Source of the DNA: Haloferax marinum
Lineage (GTDB): Archaea; Halobacteriota; Halobacteria; Halobacteriales; Haloferacaceae
DNA length: 64,000 nt
NCBI RefSeq assembly: GCF_009674625.1
Contig: NZ_WKJQ01000001.1
Location: 124,001 to 188,000 of the forward strand
Direction: 5' to 3'
Shown: positions 25,525 through 34,678 of the stretch, in pieces
How the letters are laid out: the number at the start of each line of letters is the position of its first letter
Numbering within the stretch: the stretch's first letter is position 1
Notes under the pieces: generated by a model
Seen by the model: only the letters and a program-made list of their open reading frames with translations
The model's database searches: none
Told to the model about the DNA's origin: nothing
Made by a program: the position numbers and the translations under genes

Positions 25525-26982
25525 TTAACTCCCGTTTCCGCTCTCGCTGCCCTCCACACCCATCGCACGGAAGAGCTTGCGCTTTACTGCTTCTTCGGTC
25601 AGTTGTAAGAGCGTGTCACGGTTGTCGTCGTTCGACTCGATACCCGTGAAGATACCGAGCGGAATCTCGACAGAGCCCTGTGTAGAGTGGCCGCCTGCCT
25701 CGCCGATTCCGGTGAAGGCGTCACTCAGAATCTTCCCGATGTTCATGCGGATGTCCTTCGACCGCGCGGCGAGGTAGATGGTGTCGTCCGCGATACCGAA
25801 GACGGCCGTCGTGGTGATGCCTTCGAGGTTCAGCAGGTGTTGGGCCGCCTGCGTGAGCGCGTCGCGGTCACGGATGAATCCGGCGTTCGAGACGAGGTGC
25901 GAGCCCTGTACCTCCCGGTTCTGGATTGCTTCGGCCAGCACGTCGAGCGTCTCGGGCGACATCGACGGCGACTCGACTTTCTCCAGTGTGTCGTGGTCGG
26001 CAAACGGATAGAGATACGCGGCGGCGGTCAGGTCCGCAGGGGTCGTATCGCGCTTGAAGTCGAGCGTCTCGGCGCGGATGCCGTACAGGAGCGCCGTCGC
26101 GACGGCCTTCGAGGGGCTGAGGTCGAACTCCTGGATGTACTTCGTGAGGATGGTCGACGTAGAGGAGACGTTCGGTCGTACGTCGGTGAATCGGGCGTCG
26201 ATTCCTTCGTCGGGTTCGAAGTGGTCGATGAAGACCGTGATTTCGGCCGCGCCGAGGTCGGGCATCCCGGACTTCATGTGGTCGACGAGCGCCACCGCCC
26301 CGTACTCTTCGAGCGGTTTCGCGTCCGACCGCGGGGTGAGTTCGATGCCGAGGATGTTGACGAACGCGCGGTTCTCCTGGTGGCCCATGTCGCCCGAGTA
26401 GAGGATGTCGGCCTCGATGTCGTACTCTCGGGCGATTGCCTGCAGTGCGATCGCCGACGCGAGCGAGTCCGGGTCGGGGTTGTCGTGCGTCAGGATGGCC
26501 ATCCCGTGGTCGGTCTCACGGAGAATGTCGGCCAGTTGCCGGGCTTTGTACTCCAGTTCGCCCGACTCGACGCTCCGGAGTGCGGAGTCCGCGATGACCT
26601 CCGAGGGGTTGATGACCACGTCTGCGCCGAGCGTCGTCAGTTCGTCTTCGGAGACGGGGTCCGACGCGCGGACGACGATGAACTGGTCGTCACCTCGGTC
26701 ACGGATGGTCGAGACTGCCGCTTTGTTCGCTTCCACGTCAGACGAGAGGATGAGGATGACGTCCCGGTCTGCGACGACGTCCGCGAGTTCTGGTTCGGCG
26801 ATGTTGGTCGCCTGCGCGTTCAAATCCTGGTCGCGCAGGGCTTCGACGCGGCTTTCGTCCTTGTCGAGGATGAGGACATCTTTTCCTTCATCCGTCAGTT
26901 CTTCGGCCACAGCGTGCCCGACGCTCCCGCAGCCGAGAATCGCATACGTGGACATCGAAGAGACACTGACCCCTGCACTCAT
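25525..26982 (-). CDS. TrkA-N / DHH-DHHA1 phosphoesterase fusion
   Basis: The 485-residue protein begins with a Rossmann TrkA-N domain (TYAILGCGSVGHAVAEEL, residues 11-28). The DHH phosphoesterase domain follows from about 150: THDNPDPDSLASA (metal site), ALVDHMKSG, and FIDHFEPDEG in place of the classical DHH motif. A DHHA1 domain with GEAGGHSTQGSVEIPLG closes the fold near residue 440. Proteins of this layout are common in archaea and uncharacterised. The domain family includes c-di-AMP and nanoRNA phosphodiesterases. The start at 26982 fits a TTAA-type box about 30 bp upstream; MSTYAILG (26955) is the alternative. Confidence 0.85.
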   Translation of the reverse strand: MSAGVSVSSMSTYAILGCGSVGHAVAEELTDEGKDVLILDKDESRVEALRDQDLNAQATNIAEPELADVVADRDVILILSSDVEANKAAVSTIRDRGDDQFIVVRASDPVSEDELTTLGADVVINPSEVIADSALRSVESGELEYKARQLADILRETDHGMAILTHDNPDPDSLASAIALQAIAREYDIEADILYSGDMGHQENRAFVNILGIELTPRSDAKPLEEYGAVALVDHMKSGMPDLGAAEITVFIDHFEPDEGIDARFTDVRPNVSSTSTILTKYIQEFDLSPSKAVATALLYGIRAETLDFKRDTTPADLTAAAYLYPFADHDTLEKVESPSMSPETLDVLAEAIQNREVQGSHLVSNAGFIRDRDALTQAAQHLLNLEGITTTAVFGIADDTIYLAARSKDIRMNIGKILSDAFTGIGEAGGHSTQGSVEIPLGIFTGIESNDDNRDTLLQLTEEAVKRKLFRAMGVEGSESGNGS

Positions 26983-27115
26983 TGTTGCCCGCTACTCAGC
27001 CCGGACGACACTTAACACCACCCGTTTGTTACCTCTCAGTGGGTGTGTGCGTCCCTGCCGTCGTCGTACAGAAAGGAAAGTCATTTTACCTACCACGGGT
27101 TACGGGAGATTGCAA

Positions 27116-27189
27116 GGGCCGGTAGCTCAGTTAGGCAGAGCGTCTGACTCTTAATCAGACGGTCGCGTGTTCAAATCGCGTCCGGCCCA
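27116..27189 (+). tRNA. tRNA-Lys (CTT anticodon)
   Basis: The 74-nt cloverleaf has acceptor GGGCCGG/CCGGCCC, a D-arm GCTC...GAGC, anticodon stem TCTGA/TCAGA with loop CTCTTAA (anticodon CTT), and T-loop TTCAAAT. The discriminator is A, and no CCA is encoded. No intron is seen. A second copy of the T-arm-to-acceptor end lies 134 bp downstream. Confidence 0.95.
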
Positions 27190-27203
27190 CTACCTTCCTT
27201 CCC
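27169..27203. repeat. 35-bp direct repeat, copy 1 (3' end of tRNA-Lys)
   Basis: This covers the T-loop, the T-stem 3' side, the acceptor 3' strand and 14 bp of downstream flank. It matches 27303-27337 at 34 of 35 positions (mismatch A27192 versus T27326). Because the match continues beyond the tRNA, it is a true duplication and not shared tRNA consensus. Confidence 0.9.
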
Positions 27204-27252
27204 AAGATTACTCGGTCAGTGACGAGTGCTCCACTCGTTTGTGCTACGACTG

Positions 27253-27337
27253 CGCGATTTGAACTAGGGAGCGGAGCGAACGTCGTGAGCGGAGAGAGTG
27301 GAGTTCAAATCGCGTCCGGCCCACTTCCTTCCTTCCC
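27253..27337. repeat. tRNA-Lys 3'-end duplicate within an inverted-repeat hairpin
   Basis: CGCGATTTGAACT (27253-27265) is the exact reverse complement of AGTTCAAATCGCG (27302-27314), giving a 13-bp stem around a 36-nt loop. The 3' arm is the start of the duplicated tRNA end (27303-27337). The loop contains GCGAACGTCGTGAGCG (27276-27291), which recurs with one change near the tRNA-Leu duplicate. Confidence 0.85.
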
Positions 27338-27441
27338 GAACCTACTCGACGACCCGTGGGTCTCTTCGTCTCAGGTACGTGGTGAGCGAGTAGCCCCGCA
27401 TCGCCGGACGACTTATCCCCACTCACAGAGAGCGATACACC

Positions 27442-27672
27442 ATGAACCAGAGCGACCGAACCGAACTCGTCCTCGTCGGTATCACGCTCCTCGTGGCGAT
27501 GGTCGCTGGACTCGCCATGGGCGTCGGCGACCACTTCAAACTGGACCGGTTCGTCGCGTCGATAACCCCCGATTTTGGTGTCCTCTTCGGCGCCGACGTC
27601 GTCGGAGGCGCAGTGCTCGTCGTCCTCTTTTTGTTCGTCGCCACGGGTGCAAAAATGCTGCTCGGCCCCTGA
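27442..27672 (+). CDS. 76-residue two-helix membrane protein
   Basis: A polar start (MNQSDRTE) precedes helix 1 (about 8-26, LVLVGITLLVAMVAGLAMG). A short loop (DHFKLDRFVASITPDFG) follows, then helix 2 (about 50-70, ADVVGGAVLVVLFLFVATG) and a short tail. Composition and codon use are normal. The stop is immediately followed by the stop of the convergent gene at 27673. No family is recognised. Confidence 0.65.
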   Translation: MNQSDRTELVLVGITLLVAMVAGLAMGVGDHFKLDRFVASITPDFGVLFGADVVGGAVLVVLFLFVATGAKMLLGP

Positions 27673-27921
27673 TTACTCGAAGGCGACCCACGAGTTTCCG
27701 CGTCCCGGTGAGTGTGCCATCTGCAGGGGCATCTCCATCCCCGCGCGTGCCTGTTCGAGTCGCGCCCGGAGTTGTGGCGAAGCGTACTCCACCACCGTTC
27801 TGAGTTCACCACTCCCGACGACGCGTACCATCATCGCGCCGTGGTCGTTCATTGCTCGCTCGATTCTGACCAACCGTGTTTCGGCACCCTCAACCAGCGG
27901 GTTGCTGCCGTACTGTTCCAT
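27673..27921 (-). CDS. 82-residue soluble protein of unknown function
   Basis: The start MEQYGSNPLVEGAETRLVRIERAMNDHGAMMVRVVG is followed by a possible beta-alpha unit (ELRTVVEYASPQLRARLEQARAGMEMPLQMA) and an aromatic end (NSWVAFE). There are no signal, membrane segments or Cys clusters. It is convergent with the membrane-protein gene, the two stops being back to back (27670-27675). It may be a haloarchaeal conserved hypothetical; I do not recognise the family. Confidence 0.6.
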   Translation of the reverse strand: MEQYGSNPLVEGAETRLVRIERAMNDHGAMMVRVVGSGELRTVVEYASPQLRARLEQARAGMEMPLQMAHSPGRGNSWVAFE

Positions 27922-28125
27922 GTTAACGCATCGTTCGAATAGACCAAAAATCGAATCCCTACTATCAATGGGTACTCACATGATTCGAGAAGTTCAGCGG
28001 TCGCTCACAGACACCACCGGTGTCGACGTCGCTTCTCGACGTCGCTTCTGACAGCCAGTTCGCCGAGTGACACACTCGGACAGGCGTTTCGGAACTTCTT
28101 TTCGGCGGTTACCCGGATTCCACCC

Positions 28126-29433
28126 ATGGACCGCACCCGCCTCAGGTTTTGGGCCCTCTATCTCACCCGATTCGCCGGTGGATTTGGATTCATCACCCTC
28201 GTGACCCTCCTCCCGAAGTACATCAACGACCTGAATCCGACGGCAGTGGTGTTGCCAGAACTCGCCATCGGTGGGCTCGTACTCGGCGGCCTCACGCTCT
28301 CGAAGGGGTTCGTCATCGGGATGTACACGACCGGATTCACGCTCGCACAGACCGTCGCCGTCGTTCCGCTGGCGTGGGCCGGTGACAGATACGACAAACG
28401 CCTCGTTCTCGCGGGGACCGTCGGTCTCGGTGCGGTCGTCTACGCGCTGTTCCCGCTCGTCGATTCGAGCCTCTCGTTCGTCGTCGCCCGTGCAGCACAG
28501 GGCATCGCGGTGACCGGTGCGGGCCTGATGTCACTCGCACTCGTCGGCGAACTCGCCCGCGATGGCACGCGTGCAAATCACATCGGGAAGGCGAACGCGG
28601 CCCGATTCGCGGCGTCTATCCTGGGGAGTCTCAGTGCCGGATTCCTCTACGACGCGTTCGGGTTCACACCGGTTTTCGTCGTCATCACGGTTCTGTTGAC
28701 CATCGCCGTCGCCGCCATCTGGGTGTTCCTCCCGCCGGACGAGACGACCGTCCACGGTTTTCCCTTCACGAACCTCGCGCTCAACGAACGCATCCTGACG
28801 ATGGCGACGTTCCGCGTGCAGTACGCCGTCGCCGTCACGCTCGTTCGGACGTGGGTTCCGATTTACGCCGGTGTCTCTGCGGCGTCGGGTGGCCTCGCCT
28901 ACGGCGTCACCGCCGTCGCTGCCACCGTCGTCGCGGAGAAGTTCACCAATATGCTCTGTCAACCGTACACCGGCCGTATCTCTGACCGGTACGGACGCGC
29001 ACGATTCGTCTTCGTCGGCGGCGGTCTCTACGGTCTCGTCGCTCTCGCTGTTCCCTTCTCGCCGGCGATTGGTGGGGCACTCGCTCTCCCGGCCGCCTTC
29101 CCGATTCTCGGCCCGCTTTCGCCGGCATTCCTCCCACTCGTCGGCCTCGCAGCACTGCTCGGTGTCGCCGACAGTCTCCGCGAACCCGCGAGTATGGCAC
29201 TCTTCGCAGACGAAGGAACCGGCGGCGAAGGCGTCGCCAGCAGCTTCGGCATTCGCGAACTTCTCTGGCGACCGGGTAGCGTCGTCGCCCCACTTCTGGG
29301 CGGGTTCCTCATGGTCGAATTCGGTATGGAGTGGGTGTTCTACGTCGGCGGCGCGTCTGCTCTCACTGGTGTTTTCGCGTTCCTCGGCGTCCTCGTGTGG
29401 TCCCACGGAACTGGCGCGCTAACACAGTGGTGA
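28126..29433 (+). CDS. MFS-family transporter
   Basis: The 435-residue protein has about 12 hydrophobic helices and MFS signatures. GDRYDKRLVLAGT between helices 2 and 3 corresponds to the family motif A, and its repeat in the second half is GRISDRYGRARFVFVGGG near residue 285. The loop PPDETTVHGFPFTNLALNER between halves is the central cytoplasmic segment. The substrate cannot be inferred; the neighbours are unrelated. Confidence 0.88.
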   Translation: MDRTRLRFWALYLTRFAGGFGFITLVTLLPKYINDLNPTAVVLPELAIGGLVLGGLTLSKGFVIGMYTTGFTLAQTVAVVPLAWAGDRYDKRLVLAGTVGLGAVVYALFPLVDSSLSFVVARAAQGIAVTGAGLMSLALVGELARDGTRANHIGKANAARFAASILGSLSAGFLYDAFGFTPVFVVITVLLTIAVAAIWVFLPPDETTVHGFPFTNLALNERILTMATFRVQYAVAVTLVRTWVPIYAGVSAASGGLAYGVTAVAATVVAEKFTNMLCQPYTGRISDRYGRARFVFVGGGLYGLVALAVPFSPAIGGALALPAAFPILGPLSPAFLPLVGLAALLGVADSLREPASMALFADEGTGGEGVASSFGIRELLWRPGSVVAPLLGGFLMVEFGMEWVFYVGGASALTGVFAFLGVLVWSHGTGALTQW

Positions 29434-29552
29434 GCAGGGGAACCTCGTTCGCGTGTCGGCTCTGGCCTCGTCTTCGTATATAACCGTTCACCTCTGCGTG
29501 CGCCAACCTGTTCGATTTACGTTCGTGGCAACCGTACAACATTTGAAGGACG

Positions 29553-29978
29553 ATGGATTTCGACGAGTTCACCGGAGAGATACAACACAGACTCGAACTC
29601 CCCGGAACGGGGGAGACCGTCCGTGCGATTCGCGCGACACTGATGACGCTCGGCGAGCGCATCCCGGAGGGGTCGGCCGAAGACCTCGCTGCGTCGCTCC
29701 CGATAGAGATCAAGTGGTACCTGACCGGTGCCGTCCACGAACACGGTCAGCGCTTCGATTGGTCGGAGTTCGTCTCGCGAGTCAGCGATATCGAGGGTGA
29801 AGACCCACCGAAAGCAGCGTACCACGCCCAGGTCATCGTGGACCTCGTAGGGACCCTCGTCCCACCCTCGGACCTGCAGCAACTGCGTGACCAACTGCCC
29901 GAGAGTGAAGCCGACGAAAACTGGCGCAAACTCTTCGCGGTCGTCGACAGCGGTGGGTGGAGCGAGCACGAAACGTAG
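29553..29978 (+). CDS. DUF2267 domain protein
   Basis: The 141-residue soluble protein begins MDFDEFTGEIQHRLEL. It contains two copies of the DUF2267 helical unit: TVRAIRATLMTLGERIPEGSAEDLAASLP, about 23-51, and AYHAQVIVDLVGTLVPPSDLQQLRDQLP, about 88-115. The Trp/Phe-rich middle is WYLTGAVHEHGQRFDWSEFVSRV. The family is widespread and uncharacterised. It stands alone with an AT-rich promoter (29520-29550) that includes ACATTTG. Confidence 0.85.
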   Translation: MDFDEFTGEIQHRLELPGTGETVRAIRATLMTLGERIPEGSAEDLAASLPIEIKWYLTGAVHEHGQRFDWSEFVSRVSDIEGEDPPKAAYHAQVIVDLVGTLVPPSDLQQLRDQLPESEADENWRKLFAVVDSGGWSEHET

Positions 29979-30053
29979 GGACCCCACCGAGAGACGACTC
30001 TCGACGGCCACCAGAGAAAGGTCAAAAACCCCACGGTGTGAGGGGGAGACCAC

Positions 30054-30944
30054 ATGTCTGAACCCACGTTTAGTGGCGTACTCTGTCCACTCGTCACACC
30101 GTTCGAAGACGGAACCGTCGACGAAACCAGTCTCACAGCCCTCGTCCACTGGCTCGTCGACCGCGACATCGACGGTGTCGTCCCCTGCGGCACGACGGGC
30201 GAGTTCGCGAGTCTTTCACGGGCGGAGTTCCGAACGGTCGTCGAGACGACCGTCGATGCTGCCGATGGCCGTGTCCCCGTCGTCGCCGGTGTCGCAGGAA
30301 CGGACAGCTCCACCGTGACCGACCGAATCGAGTTCGCCGCCTCCGTCGGCGCTGACGCGGTGCTCCTCACGCAACCGTACTTCCACACCGCTCCCACACC
30401 GGCGGGCGACCTACGATTTTTCGAGATGATAGCCGAATCGAGTCCACTTCCGCTCGTCTTGTACAACATCCCCGCCTGCACCGGCCAACCAATCGCACCG
30501 GAGACGGTCGCCGAACTCTCTGAGAACGACGCCGTCGTCGGTCTCAAGGACTCTAGCGGCGACTTCGACTACTTCCTCGAACTCCTCCGAGTGACCGACG
30601 ACCAGTTTACGCTCCTCGAAGGCTACGACCAGCACTATGTCTCGGGTGTCCACGCCGGCAGCGACGGCGGTATCAACGCGCTCTCGAACGTCGTTCCCGA
30701 GGTGTTCGCCGAGATTCGTGACGAGGCGTTCGCAGGCGAGACCGAATCCGCCCTCGAACTCGAACAAGACGCGTTCCCCGGCCTGTTCGGCTACTGTATG
30801 GAGTACGGATTCGCGACAGTTGCGAAAGTCGGTCTCGAACACCGCGGCGTCATCGAGTCGGCCGAGGTTCGACCGCCACTCACGCCGGTTCCAGACGACG
30901 TTGCCGAGGAGATATCGACGCTCGTCGCTGGTCTGGCTGACTAA
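30054..30944 (+). CDS. DapA-family aldolase/lyase (DHDPS or KDG aldolase)
   Basis: This 296-residue TIM-barrel protein has GVVPCGTTGEFASLSRAEF at about 42-60 (GTTGE motif), LYNIPACTGQPIAPETV near 140 and VGLKDSSGD near 165, whose Lys is the Schiff-base residue. Its length and motifs fit the dihydrodipicolinate synthase / N-acetylneuraminate lyase family. In haloarchaea some members are 2-keto-3-deoxygluconate aldolases of the semi-phosphorylative pathway, so the substrate is open. No lysine-biosynthesis genes are adjacent, which weakens a DapA assignment. Confidence 0.85.
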   Translation: MSEPTFSGVLCPLVTPFEDGTVDETSLTALVHWLVDRDIDGVVPCGTTGEFASLSRAEFRTVVETTVDAADGRVPVVAGVAGTDSSTVTDRIEFAASVGADAVLLTQPYFHTAPTPAGDLRFFEMIAESSPLPLVLYNIPACTGQPIAPETVAELSENDAVVGLKDSSGDFDYFLELLRVTDDQFTLLEGYDQHYVSGVHAGSDGGINALSNVVPEVFAEIRDEAFAGETESALELEQDAFPGLFGYCMEYGFATVAKVGLEHRGVIESAEVRPPLTPVPDDVAEEISTLVAGLAD

Positions 30945-31145
30945 GCGGCCATTACAGGTGTCGGTTACTCTCCTCTGGGGGTTCCCGATGCAGACGTGGA
31001 GGCACGCGAGATGGACTGCGAGAAACCCGAAACCCAGACACCCTATTTTGTATAGCAGTACGTGATTTATTAGTCCCATCTCGCCCATTTCGCATCCACT
31101 GACGCTCGGGCTAAGGTCAATATGGTGTCAACCGTATCACAAACT

Positions 31146-32582
31146 ATGGACCACCTCGAGACTCCGTCCCTCCATCGACTACTGACGTCCCCCGTCGGCC
31201 GACTCCTCAGTTCTCGGCCGGTCGAGGTACTCAAGACCCGGTCGCTTCCCCGCGAGTTCGCCGTCGTCCGCGCCCGTGCTGCTGCCGACGTCGCACTCGG
31301 TGAAGGCCCCGAAGCGTTCCTCCGAGAAGTCGACGCACCGCCCGCCCCGCACCTCCACGACAGAATCGAACGCGCCCTCGCCCAGTACGCGACCGTCCGC
31401 GAAGAGTACGACGAGACGATGGAACGGTGGAACAGCGTCTTCTGGGGTGGATACGAGTCGCTCCCGGACGAACGCGTCGAGATAGAACGCGACCGACGAG
31501 AAATCGCACAGCGTCGCGCGAAACCAACCGACATCTTCGGCTTTCTGGCGAAAGAACATTTCGTGCCATCGGTGAAATTCGAGACGCCCGACCCCGACGA
31601 TGCACGCTCGCGCTGGCACCACGAACTCGCCGAACCCGAGCGCCTCTACGGCTTTACCGAGTCGAAGGCCAGCGAGGAGTTCCCCCGTATCGAACGCTCT
31701 GCGACCGTTCGCGGACCGGGAACCGTCGAGTTCTTGCTCCGTTTCACGTCGCCATCGCCGCACATCAGCGACGACGCCACCGCCCGAGTGTACGAACCGG
31801 CCGACGTGGACGGCGACCTGCCGACTATCATCTTCCACTCCGGGTGGGGGATGTTCGACGACCAACTCGTCTACTGGCCCGAAGAAGAGTACCTCGCGCG
31901 GACGCTCGCACCCGAGGGCTACCGGGTCATCCTCCCCGACGCACCGTGGCACGGACGGCGCGAACCCCTCGGTCACTACAGCGGCGAACCCTACATCGCA
32001 CGCGCGCCAGTCGGATTGTTCACCCTGTACTCCGCCGCGGCGCTCGAAACGGGCGTCCTCGTCGACTGGGCCAGAACCGAAGGTGCACCCGTCGTCGGCG
32101 TCGGTGGTGTCAGCCTCGGCGGCACGATTGCGCTCCACGTCGGAGGCCGGTGTGGTGACTGGCCAGAATCGATGCGTCCGGACCTCTTGTTCCCCGTTGG
32201 GGCACCCGGTGCAATCGACCAGACGCTCCTTTCGGGGTCGCTCACCCCACTCCTCGGTATCGACAAGGCTCTCGACGCCGCTGGCTGGACTGGAAAACTC
32301 CTCCACGAGTTCGCACCGCTGTTGAACCCGCCGAAGACGCCGTGTCTCGACCCTGCACGGGTGTTCACGTTCATCGGTTCACACGACGATTTGGCACCGT
32401 CGCAGACGGCACGCGCACTCTTCGAAGAGTGGGAGATTCCCCGACCCAACCGTACCGAGTGGGAGTGTGGGCACTTCGGTGTGATGGCGAATCTAATCCG
32501 CCGCGACGAGTTCCAACAGACGGTCGCACGAGAACTCGACAGGGCGGCACGAGACGAACGAGCGAGGACAGTCTCGGTCTGA
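31146..32582 (+). CDS. Alpha/beta hydrolase
   Basis: From the ATG at 31146 the protein is 478 residues (an in-frame ATG at 31122 adds eight). The N-terminal about 200 residues are helical and specific to this group. The hydrolase core follows with TIIFHSGWGMFDDQL, VILPDAPWHGRR, the nucleophile elbow GVGGVSLGGTIALH (Ser near residue 325), the acid in FIGSHDDLAP and the His in WECGHFGVM. The triad is complete, so it is probably active as an esterase or peptidase. The substrate is unknown and no signal peptide is present. Confidence 0.8.
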   Translation: MDHLETPSLHRLLTSPVGRLLSSRPVEVLKTRSLPREFAVVRARAAADVALGEGPEAFLREVDAPPAPHLHDRIERALAQYATVREEYDETMERWNSVFWGGYESLPDERVEIERDRREIAQRRAKPTDIFGFLAKEHFVPSVKFETPDPDDARSRWHHELAEPERLYGFTESKASEEFPRIERSATVRGPGTVEFLLRFTSPSPHISDDATARVYEPADVDGDLPTIIFHSGWGMFDDQLVYWPEEEYLARTLAPEGYRVILPDAPWHGRREPLGHYSGEPYIARAPVGLFTLYSAAALETGVLVDWARTEGAPVVGVGGVSLGGTIALHVGGRCGDWPESMRPDLLFPVGAPGAIDQTLLSGSLTPLLGIDKALDAAGWTGKLLHEFAPLLNPPKTPCLDPARVFTFIGSHDDLAPSQTARALFEEWEIPRPNRTEWECGHFGVMANLIRRDEFQQTVARELDRAARDERARTVSV

Positions 32583-32627
32583 GAAACAGTCGAAAACGAG
32601 TGACGAGACCCCTTCGCGGATGGGTCG

Positions 32628-34553
32628 TTACTCGTCGAGGAAGTCGGGTTCCGGACGCTTTTCGGCGTATTCGCTCTCGAGGTGGTCGCGGAACTCCTCG
32701 ACGCTCACGTCTTTGGCTTCGCGCTCTTTGCGGTCACGCACCGAGATGGTGCCTGCTTCTTCTTCGTCGCCGCCGACGATGACCATGTAGGGGACGCGGT
32801 CGGTCTGTGCCTCGCGAATCTTCCGACCGAGCGTCCACGAGCGGTCTTCGATTTCGACACGGAAGTCGCCGAGTTCGTACTGCAACTTCTTCGCGTAGCC
32901 AATCTGGTCGTCCGAGATAGGCAGGATACGGACCTGCTCGGGGGCGAGCCAGAACGGGAACTTGCCGTTGAAGTGCTCGATGAGGACCATGAAGAAGCGC
33001 TCGTAACTGCCGTAGAGCGCGCGGTGAATCATCACCGGTTGGTGGTCCTCGTTGTCTTCGCCCGTGTAGGTCAGGTCGAAGCGGTCGGGCATGTTGAAGT
33101 CGAGTTGGACCGTCGGGCCGTCCCACTTGCGGCCGAGCGCGTCCTTGAACGCGAAGTCGATTTTCGGCCCGTAGAACGCACCGTCACCCGCTTCGATGCC
33201 GTAGTCGATGCCGCTGTCGTCGAGGACGGCACGGAGTTGCGTCTCGGCCTGCTCCCAGATTTCGTCGCTGCCGACGGATTTCTCGGGACGCGTCGCGAGC
33301 GCGACTTCTGCGTCCAGCCCGAACGTCTCGAAGACGGTCAGGATGTTCTCGATGATGAGGTTGATCTCGTCTTCTATCTGGTCGGGGCGGACGAACAGGT
33401 GGCCGTCGTCGATGGTGAACGACCAGACACGCGAGAGACCCGAGAGTTCGCCGCGCTGTTCTTTCCGATACACCTTGCCGTCTTCGAAGTAGCGAACCGG
33501 CAGGTCACGGTACGACCAGGACTTCTGGTCGAAGATGGTCGCGTGACCGGGGCAGTTCATCGGCTTCAGACCGTACTCCTCGTCGTTGACGTCGAGGAGG
33601 AACATGTCGTCGACGTAGTTCTCGTAGTGGCCCGACTTCTTCCACAGTTCCGTCCGGAAGAGGTGCGGCGTCTCGACGGGGTCGTATCCGGCGTCGAGGT
33701 TGAGTTGGCGCGCGTAGTCCGCGAGTTCGTCGAGGATGCGCTTGCCGTTCGGCATGTAGAGCGGCAGGCCCGGCCCCGTCGTCTCGTCGATAGCGAAGAG
33801 GTCCAGTTCCTGGCCGAGTTTGCGGTGGTCGCGCTCTTTGGCCTCTTCGCGCATGTCGAGGTAGTCTTCGAGGTCGGATTCGGACTCGAAGGCCGTCCCG
33901 TAGACGCGCGTCAGCGTGTCGTTCTCCTCGTCACCGCGCCAGTAGGCAGCCGAGATGTTCAGCAGTTTGACCGCGCCGATGTCGCCCGTCGACTCGACGT
34001 GCGGACCCTTACAGAGGTCCTCGAACTCGCCTTGCTGGTAGAAGGAAAGTTCGTCGTCGTCGGCCGCCTCGGTCTCGAGGATGTCGCGCTTGTAGGGGTT
34101 GTCGGCGTACTTTTCGAGTGCCTCCTCACGGTCGACGAGGACGCGTTCGATGTCGAGGTCCTCCTCGATGATGTCGCGCATCTCGTCTTCGATGGCGTCG
34201 AGTTCCTCCTGTTCGAGTTCGACGTTCGTCACGTCGTAGTAGAATCCGTCGTCCGTCCACGGGCCGATGGTGAGTTTGGCTTCGGGGTGGAGACGTTGGA
34301 GTGCCTGTGCGAAGACGTGGGCCGCCGAGTGGCGGAGTACGTCGAGATATTCGTCGGACTGGTCGGTGACGATGACGAGTTCCGCGCCGTCTTCGAGCGG
34401 CGTCTCTTTGTCTACGAGTTCGCCATCGACGACGCCGGCAACGGTGTCCTTTCCGAGACCGGGGCCGATTGCGAACGCGGCGTCTCGCACCGTCGCACCC
34501 TCCTCGACGGAGAGTTCGGACCCGTCTGGGAGGGTAACAGCGATATCACTCAT
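32628..34553 (-). CDS. thrS: Threonyl-tRNA synthetase, bacterial-type domain layout
   Basis: The 641-residue enzyme starts [11 protein letters not shown] with an N-terminal TGS domain (1-62). An editing domain of bacterial type comes next, with [11 protein letters not shown] near residue 73 and [11 protein letters not shown] near 180. The class II catalytic core contains motif 1 (about 270), motif 2 [25 protein letters not shown] and a motif-3-type end [15 protein letters not shown] near 510. An anticodon-binding domain ends the protein. Most archaea use a different N-terminal editing domain, so this layout marks the known bacterial-type ThrS of haloarchaea. The upstream in-frame ATG at 34634 was rejected. 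Confidence 0.95.
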   Translation of the reverse strand: MSDIAVTLPDGSELSVEEGATVRDAAFAIGPGLGKDTVAGVVDGELVDKETPLEDGAELVIVTDQSDEYLDVLRHSAAHVFAQALQRLHPEAKLTIGPWTDDGFYYDVTNVELEQEELDAIEDEMRDIIEEDLDIERVLVDREEALEKYADNPYKRDILETEAADDDELSFYQQGEFEDLCKGPHVESTGDIGAVKLLNISAAYWRGDEENDTLTRVYGTAFESESDLEDYLDMREEAKERDHRKLGQELDLFAIDETTGPGLPLYMPNGKRILDELADYARQLNLDAGYDPVETPHLFRTELWKKSGHYENYVDDMFLLDVNDEEYGLKPMNCPGHATIFDQKSWSYRDLPVRYFEDGKVYRKEQRGELSGLSRVWSFTIDDGHLFVRPDQIEDEINLIIENILTVFETFGLDAEVALATRPEKSVGSDEIWEQAETQLRAVLDDSGIDYGIEAGDGAFYGPKIDFAFKDALGRKWDGPTVQLDFNMPDRFDLTYTGEDNEDHQPVMIHRALYGSYERFFMVLIEHFNGKFPFWLAPEQVRILPISDDQIGYAKKLQYELGDFRVEIEDRSWTLGRKIREAQTDRVPYMVIVGGDEEEAGTISVRDRKEREAKDVSVEEFRDHLESEYAEKRPEPDFLDE

Positions 34554-34678
34554 ACGCGCACGAAATCGACGGGGGGGAATAAGTGTTGTTGAGACAGGCA
34601 CGAAAGACGCCTCGAGGAGGCCGAAATCGTGCAAATTGCTAACATTCGAAACGCACGAATTGGCGGCAATCGACGCGA

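Noticed and set aside
27116..27337. Integrated virus or element at tRNA-Lys
   Set aside because: Only 99 bp lie between the repeated tRNA ends, with no integrase or phage-like gene nearby. At most it is a residual att pair, which does not explain the inverted arm.
27971..28051. 26-codon + strand frame ending in RRRF, with a 13-bp duplication before its stop
   Set aside because: It is too short and lacks a recognisable motif or clear promoter spacing. The duplication resembles the stop-anchored repeats but the gene is unsupported.
30054..30944. Firm assignment as lysine-pathway DapA
   Set aside because: The motifs fit several lyases of the superfamily and no lysine genes are adjacent, so only the family is called.
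34554..34634. Longer start for threonyl-tRNA synthetase at 34634
   Set aside because: The added 27 residues are not part of the TGS domain, and the ATG at 34553 begins the normal [11 protein letters not shown] sequence.
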